A DNA stretch of 42,606 bases, taken from NCBI GenBank assembly GCA_001513365.1, contig LFTH01000127.1, forward strand, positions 1-42,606. Reading direction: 5' to 3'. The DNA comes from Clostridiales bacterium DTU033 (lineage in GTDB: Bacteria; Bacillota; Clostridia; Oscillospirales; Acutalibacteraceae). This document shows positions 38,981-42,606 of this stretch, one piece after another. Every line of letters begins with the position of its first letter. Positions within the stretch are counted from its first letter, which is position 1. The notes beneath the pieces were generated by a model. It was not told where the DNA came from, searched no databases, and saw only the letters and a program-made list of their open reading frames with translations. Both the position numbers and the translations under genes were made by a program.

Positions 38981-40123
38981 CTAATCGTCCAGCAGGCGGG
39001 CAATTATTGTGTTTGACAGCAGAAATCCCCGCCTGTTCAGCCGGATTCCTTTTGAATCCGCGGTCAAGTATTCGGAGGGAATTAGGCTTGCCCTCCGGTA
39101 ATATTTTTTGGGTATCGGGTGCGAAAACCGCTCAAGAAACCCTTGGTTTGTAACCCCCTCGGCAAGCCTTAATTTCAGCATTATATATTCCTGTTCGGTT
39201 ATTTTCTTTGTTATGCGGTCGCCTTCCGGCACCGGGGCGCAGCCGCTGATAAAGGCGTCCAGATTGGCGGTATAATAAAAACGCCGGCCGTCAAGGTATG
39301 AATGGGCGGCCGGCCCGATGCCGAGGTAGGGCTCCAAATTCCAGTACTTGAGGTTGTGCCGGCAGATATACCCCGGCGCCGCGAAATTTGAAATCTCGTA
39401 CTGCCTGTAGCCCTGCCGTTCAAGCTCCAAACAGGCCGCAAGGTAGATTTCTGCCGCGGTATCTTCGCTTGGCAGAAAAAGCTCCCCTTTTCTATCAGAA
39501 AAAGGTGTGTTTTTCTCTATCTTCAGCATATACGCGGAGATGTGCTTTACCCGCAGTTTTGCCGCGTCCGACGCCGATTGGACGGCAAGCTCAATCTGCC
39601 TGTCCGGTGTTTCCGGCTCCGGCGTAGGGACACAGAGCATTATATCGACCGAGATGTTGCGAATTCCGGCAGAAAGCGCGGCCTCGATTGCCGCCCGCAC
39701 GTCTGCCGGATTGTGCCGCCTGCCCAGAACGCGCAGTTGCTCCTGATTAAAGGACTGCGCTCCAATCGACACCCGGTTGCCGCCCGCCTGCGCAAAGGCC
39801 GAAAACACCGGTTCAAGGCTGTCTCCCGGATTTGCCTCGATGGTGATTTCGGCACCCTCAAGCCCGAAATGCCGCCCGGCGGCTTTTATTATTTCCGCTA
39901 ACCGCTCCCCGCCGAGCAGGGTCGGGGTGCCCCCGCCGAAATACAACGTATCCGCCCGCGCGCCGGACAGCCTGCCGCTCCAAAGGGCAAGCAAGCGGAT
40001 TACCGCCTCTGTATAATCGTCGAATATGGATGCGCTCTGCCCGGTAAGCGAATAAAAATCGCAGTACGGGCATTTTGACTGACAGAACGGAACGTGTATG
40101 TAAATTCCTATCGGTTTTGACAT
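38981..40123 (-). CDS. hemW: radical SAM heme chaperone HemW
   Basis: Radical SAM protein of the HemN-like group that binds and delivers heme in studied species. The 380 residues carry the cluster motif CQSKCPYCDF (C-x3-C-x2-C followed by D-F). True HemN has a fourth Cys in CxC, absent here, so HemW is the better name. FGGGTPTLL, EANPGD, RVSIGAQSF, YEISNFAAPG and HNLKYWN complete the family pattern. ATG 40123 follows GAAAGGG at nine bases. In Bacillus hemW follows spoIIP-yqxA-lepA; here it lies next to spoIIP but in the opposite direction, and lepA is absent. Confidence 0.94.
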   Translation of the reverse strand: MSKPIGIYIHVPFCQSKCPYCDFYSLTGQSASIFDDYTEAVIRLLALWSGRLSGARADTLYFGGGTPTLLGGERLAEIIKAAGRHFGLEGAEITIEANPGDSLEPVFSAFAQAGGNRVSIGAQSFNQEQLRVLGRRHNPADVRAAIEAALSAGIRNISVDIMLCVPTPEPETPDRQIELAVQSASDAAKLRVKHISAYMLKIEKNTPFSDRKGELFLPSEDTAAEIYLAACLELERQGYRQYEISNFAAPGYICRHNLKYWNLEPYLGIGPAAHSYLDGRRFYYTANLDAFISGCAPVPEGDRITKKITEQEYIMLKLRLAEGVTNQGFLERFSHPIPKKYYRRASLIPSEYLTADSKGIRLNRRGFLLSNTIIARLLDD

Positions 40124-40148
40124 CTGCCGCCGCCCTTTCAAAAACAGG

Positions 40149-41300
40149 CTAGCGCTCGCCGGACGGGGGGATTGCCCTGACTTCGCGCTGGCGGCGCTCC
40201 AGATAATCCCTGAACAGCATTTGTATTATTGCGATTACCGGCACCGCGAGGAAAATCCCCCAGAACCCGAACAACCCGCCGCCGAGGGTGATTGCGAACA
40301 GCACGTAGATGGGCCGAACGCCCAGGGTGCGCCCCACTATACGGGGCTGTATCAGATTGGCGTCAACCTGCTGCATGGCAATTACATAAATCGCAACGAA
40401 AATCGCGCCGTATATATTCCCCGACAGCAGGGTAATCCCGATTGCGATGCAGTTGCCGATTATCGCCCCGAAATAGGGTATCATGTTCAAAAGCCCGATT
40501 ATAAACCCAAGCAGCGGGGCGCTGGGCGCGCCGAAAACCACCAGCCCGATTGTCATTATCACGCCGACAATGATTGCGTCCAGCGCCTGACTGTAGAAAT
40601 AGCTGTATATGATTTCGCAGGAACGGCGGGTGTATTTTCCGAGCACCTCAAGCTGGTGTTTTTTCAAAAACAGGCTTAAGACGGTTTTACCGGTGTGTAC
40701 CAGCGACTCGCGGTTAAGCAGCATATAAATCGAGATAATGAAAGCCATGAATATATTGAGTATGGATGTGGTAAAGCTCATAATCCCTTTGAAATACCCT
40801 ATTACCGCGTCGGTGGTAAACCTCGGCTCTATATAGGTGCCATATATTTTTTCGACCGCGTAGGCGGCGTCGTAGCCTTCGAGCAGCCCGCCTTCTTCGG
40901 TCAGGGTGTTGAGGAAGGCAATCAGTTCGTTGTAGTATTTGGGCAGGGAGCCCACAAATTCAAGCACTCCCTTGACGAGCGCCGGCAGCGCGTATGTCAG
41001 CAGCAGCCCAATCAGCAGAAGAAGAATTAAATACACCGCCAGCACCGAAATAAGGCGCTGGTGCTTTTTTAACCTTTCCGGGGCTTTGCGGGAAAGCAGG
41101 GCCTCCAGCCGTTTTGTGGGCGCGTACAGCAGAAAGGCCAGCCCCAGCCCGATTACGAAGGGGCTGAGAATTCTTATTATCCTCCCGATGAACGAGAGTA
41201 TGATGTTTATATTGTCAAAGGTCTTGTAGACCGCTATCAGGGCAACACCCAGCACAAAGTACGAGGCAATCCTTGTAAAGCCCCTGATGAATTCCTTCAT
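40149..41300 (-). CDS. AI-2E family transporter
   Basis: Polytopic membrane protein of the AI-2E (YdiK/YtvI/TqsA) family; characterised members export autoinducer-2 or exchange sodium for protons, and clostridial ones are mostly unstudied. The 383 residues have about eight membrane segments, a large central extracytoplasmic region, and the hallmark C-terminal blocks GLLNMIPYFGAIIGN and QPRIVGRTLGVRPIYVLFAITLGGGLFGFWGIFLAVPV. ATG 41300 follows GGAAGGGGGG on the minus strand; an upstream extension is rejected. It ends 25 bp before the hemW start and may share its transcript. The transported substrate is unknown. Confidence 0.9.
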   Translation of the reverse strand: MKEFIRGFTRIASYFVLGVALIAVYKTFDNINIILSFIGRIIRILSPFVIGLGLAFLLYAPTKRLEALLSRKAPERLKKHQRLISVLAVYLILLLLIGLLLTYALPALVKGVLEFVGSLPKYYNELIAFLNTLTEEGGLLEGYDAAYAVEKIYGTYIEPRFTTDAVIGYFKGIMSFTTSILNIFMAFIISIYMLLNRESLVHTGKTVLSLFLKKHQLEVLGKYTRRSCEIIYSYFYSQALDAIIVGVIMTIGLVVFGAPSAPLLGFIIGLLNMIPYFGAIIGNCIAIGITLLSGNIYGAIFVAIYVIAMQQVDANLIQPRIVGRTLGVRPIYVLFAITLGGGLFGFWGIFLAVPVIAIIQMLFRDYLERRQREVRAIPPSGER

Positions 41301-41399
41301 ATACAAAGACCCCCCTTCCACCGATTATGATAAGTATATCAGCTTATTTAACTCGGTACAAGGGGAAACAGGTACTGTTTCAAAACACTTTTTTGAATA

Positions 41400-41765
41400 T
41401 CACGACTTGTCTTTGGATTTCGCCAGCAGGGCACATACAAACCCCAGAAATATCGCGACCGCAATCCCGCCCGAAGTCTGGGTAACCCCTCCGGTGAAAG
41501 CGCCGAGCAGCCCGTTTTCCGCCACGCTTTTTTCGACTCCCACCGCGAGGGAATACCCAAACCCAAGCAGCGGCACGGTCGCGCCGGCGCCGGCGAAATC
41601 CACCAGCGGCTTGTATACCCCCACCGCGGTCAGGAACACACCCAGGGTTACCAGCAGGACAAGGATTCGCGCGGGGGTCATTCTGGTATAGTCGATTAAA
41701 AGCTGGCAGATAACGCAAATCAGGCCGCCGGTTACGAAGGCCTTGAGAACCATCATCCAATCCAT
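41400..41765 (-). CDS. spoVAE: stage V sporulation protein AE
   Basis: Small membrane component of the SpoVA channel that moves dipicolinic acid into the forespore and out at germination. The 121 residues have about four membrane segments and the family pattern VTGGLICVICQLLIDYTRMTPARILVL, then DFAGAGATVPLLGFGYSLAVG and GLLGAFTGGVTQTSGGI, matching SpoVAE (the EB type). ATG 41765 lies nine bases after AAAGG; ATG 41771 is also possible. It normally sits with spoVAC and spoVAD, but here it stands alone, upstream of the AI-2E gene. Whether a full spoVA operon exists elsewhere cannot be judged from the window. Confidence 0.93.
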   Translation of the reverse strand: MDWMMVLKAFVTGGLICVICQLLIDYTRMTPARILVLLVTLGVFLTAVGVYKPLVDFAGAGATVPLLGFGYSLAVGVEKSVAENGLLGAFTGGVTQTSGGIAVAIFLGFVCALLAKSKDKS

Positions 41766-41819
41766 ACCCATCAACCTTTCGCGCTACTTTGTGAAGGCCA
41801 TTAGGTATTTTTTGCTGAT

Positions 41820-41853
41820 AACGGCGTTTTATACCGCCGCGCGCCGTTTTTTT
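41820..41853 (+). terminator. hairpin with T-tract in a divergent spacer
   Basis: AACGGCG (41820-41826) pairs with CGCCGTT (41842-41848), followed by a T run to 41853. No plus-strand gene lies directly upstream, so if it terminates anything it is antisense transcription from the spoVAE side. Confidence 0.4.
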
Positions 41854-41854
41854 G

Positions 41855-41883
41855 TTGATTTGCGGCAAGAAAAGCGGTATACT
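41855..41883 (+). promoter_or_regulatory. promoter of the 41943 gene
   Basis: TTGATT (41855-41860), 17-bp spacer, TATACT (41878-41883), 59 bp upstream of the start codon. Confidence 0.6.
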
Positions 41884-41942
41884 CGACTAAAAGGCAAGGG
41901 ACACAGGATAATAGCACCGCTGTATAAAAGGAGCAGAATTCT

Positions 41943-42539
41943 ATGCCGGATATGTTTGATGTTTTCCCCGTCCTCGCCGCGCTTATAACCGAAAACGATT
42001 TGTATTTTTTCCTGCTGGTCGTGGCGGCTGTCGGGCTCGGCCTGTATATCAGGCGCTTTTCAGGCGATAAAAAGGGAGGCCGGGCCGACCGGATGATGAA
42101 AGAATACAAAACGCTTGACAGGGCGGCTCTCGACAGTATCCCGGATGACCAGTTGGTTGATGCGGTTGTCGCAAACCTGATGGCAAAGCTTGATACAAAA
42201 AATCCGGACGATTATTCGGTAATCCCGCTGCTTTCGCGGGGACGCTGCGCGGTTTACAGCATTTGGCTGACATGCAACCAGTTGAACGCGGCAGGGCTTG
42301 CCGGGTATTTGGGCGGCAGGGCGGGCAGGTTTGCCGAGCTCTCGGCCGACGGGCTTGAGCTTATTGGCGCGCAGCAGACAAGCCGGATAATCCGGGAGAT
42401 ACTCGACGCCAGAACGCGACGGCCACAGGCACTGACTTTGCTGGAGGAGGAGTTGAAAAACGCAATCGCGCAGGAACGGCCGCTTGAGCTTTGCAGGGAA
42501 TATATCCGCGCCAATCCCGATGAGTTTTTGGATGTTTAA
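41943..42539 (+). CDS. membrane-anchored hypothetical protein, DUF4375/DMP19-like C-terminal domain
   Basis: Not firmly recognised. The 198 residues start with a short segment, one membrane helix (about 20-37) and a basic stop-transfer stretch (RRFSGDKKGGR), so most of the chain should be cytoplasmic. The C-terminal part (about 65-198), with LLSRGRCAVYSIWLTCNQLNAAGLAGYL and ELSADGLELIGAQQTSRIIREIL, resembles DUF4375 (DMP19-like) proteins, helical domains of unclear role; this is a weak resemblance by eye. The ATG follows AAAGGAG at about ten bases. It has its own promoter and a terminator at the window edge, so it is probably monocistronic. Confidence 0.75.
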   Translation: MPDMFDVFPVLAALITENDLYFFLLVVAAVGLGLYIRRFSGDKKGGRADRMMKEYKTLDRAALDSIPDDQLVDAVVANLMAKLDTKNPDDYSVIPLLSRGRCAVYSIWLTCNQLNAAGLAGYLGGRAGRFAELSADGLELIGAQQTSRIIREILDARTRRPQALTLLEEELKNAIAQERPLELCREYIRANPDEFLDV

Positions 42540-42570
42540 TTTTTAGGGTGATAAAATTTTATTATAAAAA

Positions 42571-42606
42571 GGAAAGACGCCGCCTTTGAAAAGCGGCGTC
42601 TTTCCA
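42571..42606 (+). terminator. terminator at the right window edge
   Basis: GGAAAGACGCCGC (42571-42583) and GCGGCGTCTTTCC (42593-42605) form a perfect 13-bp stem with a 9-base loop. The window ends one base later, so any T-tract past TTTCC cannot be seen. Confidence 0.7.

Overview
The window reads as chromosome of an endospore-forming, Gram-positive anaerobe of the class Clostridia, probably an uncultured member of the Oscillospirales or a neighbouring order. The grounds are strong AGGAGG-type ribosome binding sites, sporulation genes (spoIIP, spoVAE), a Bacillus-like yaaO-darA-holB-ricT-trmN-rsmI block, an adenosylcobalamin-dependent ribonucleotide reductase, a 2[4Fe-4S] ferredoxin and moderately GC-rich codon use. 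The genus assignment is inference. No rRNA, tRNA, insertion sequence or CRISPR array was seen.

Layout. 1-4.9 kb: a complete branched-chain amino acid ABC importer on the minus strand (livK-livH-livM-livG-livF) with a good promoter and an intercistronic hairpin after livK. 5-7.9 kb: rpsO and pnp with structured leaders. 7.9-13.9 kb: the conserved housekeeping block yaaO, darA (c-di-AMP receptor), holB, ricT, a small ferredoxin, trmN and rsmI. 14.1-16.6 kb: a polar amino acid ABC importer whose binding protein appears circularly permuted. 16.7-19.7 kb: trkA-trkH potassium uptake. 20-23.5 kb: degV, an M23 metallopeptidase and a MATE exporter. 23.6-26.1 kb: nrdJ behind a textbook pair of NrdR boxes. 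26.2-26.8 kb: a GNAT acetyltransferase.

26.9-34.1 kb is the most notable region. Seven tightly packed genes (ndh2, dmkB, dmkA, eetA, eetB, pplA, fmnB) match the flavin-based extracellular electron transfer locus described in Listeria. A membrane NADH dehydrogenase would pass electrons to a demethylmenaquinone-type quinone made by DmkA and DmkB. EetA and EetB would move them across the membrane to PplA, a surface lipoprotein carrying FMN attached covalently by FmnB. The riboflavin/ECF transport genes of the Listeria locus are not in this window. PplA has two near-identical repeats, and Ndh2 has a large insert in its membrane domain.

34.1-42.6 kb: two half-size chromate-family transporters, an AT-rich island holding an AbiEi/AbiEii type IV toxin-antitoxin pair, then spoIIP with a small membrane protein, hemW, an AI-2E-family transporter, a stand-alone spoVAE and a membrane-anchored hypothetical gene.

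The two best candidates for something new are the circularly permuted substrate-binding protein (14158-15045) and the variant features of the electron transfer locus (27051-34122). Family calls rest on motif recognition by eye; no database search or structure prediction was run.
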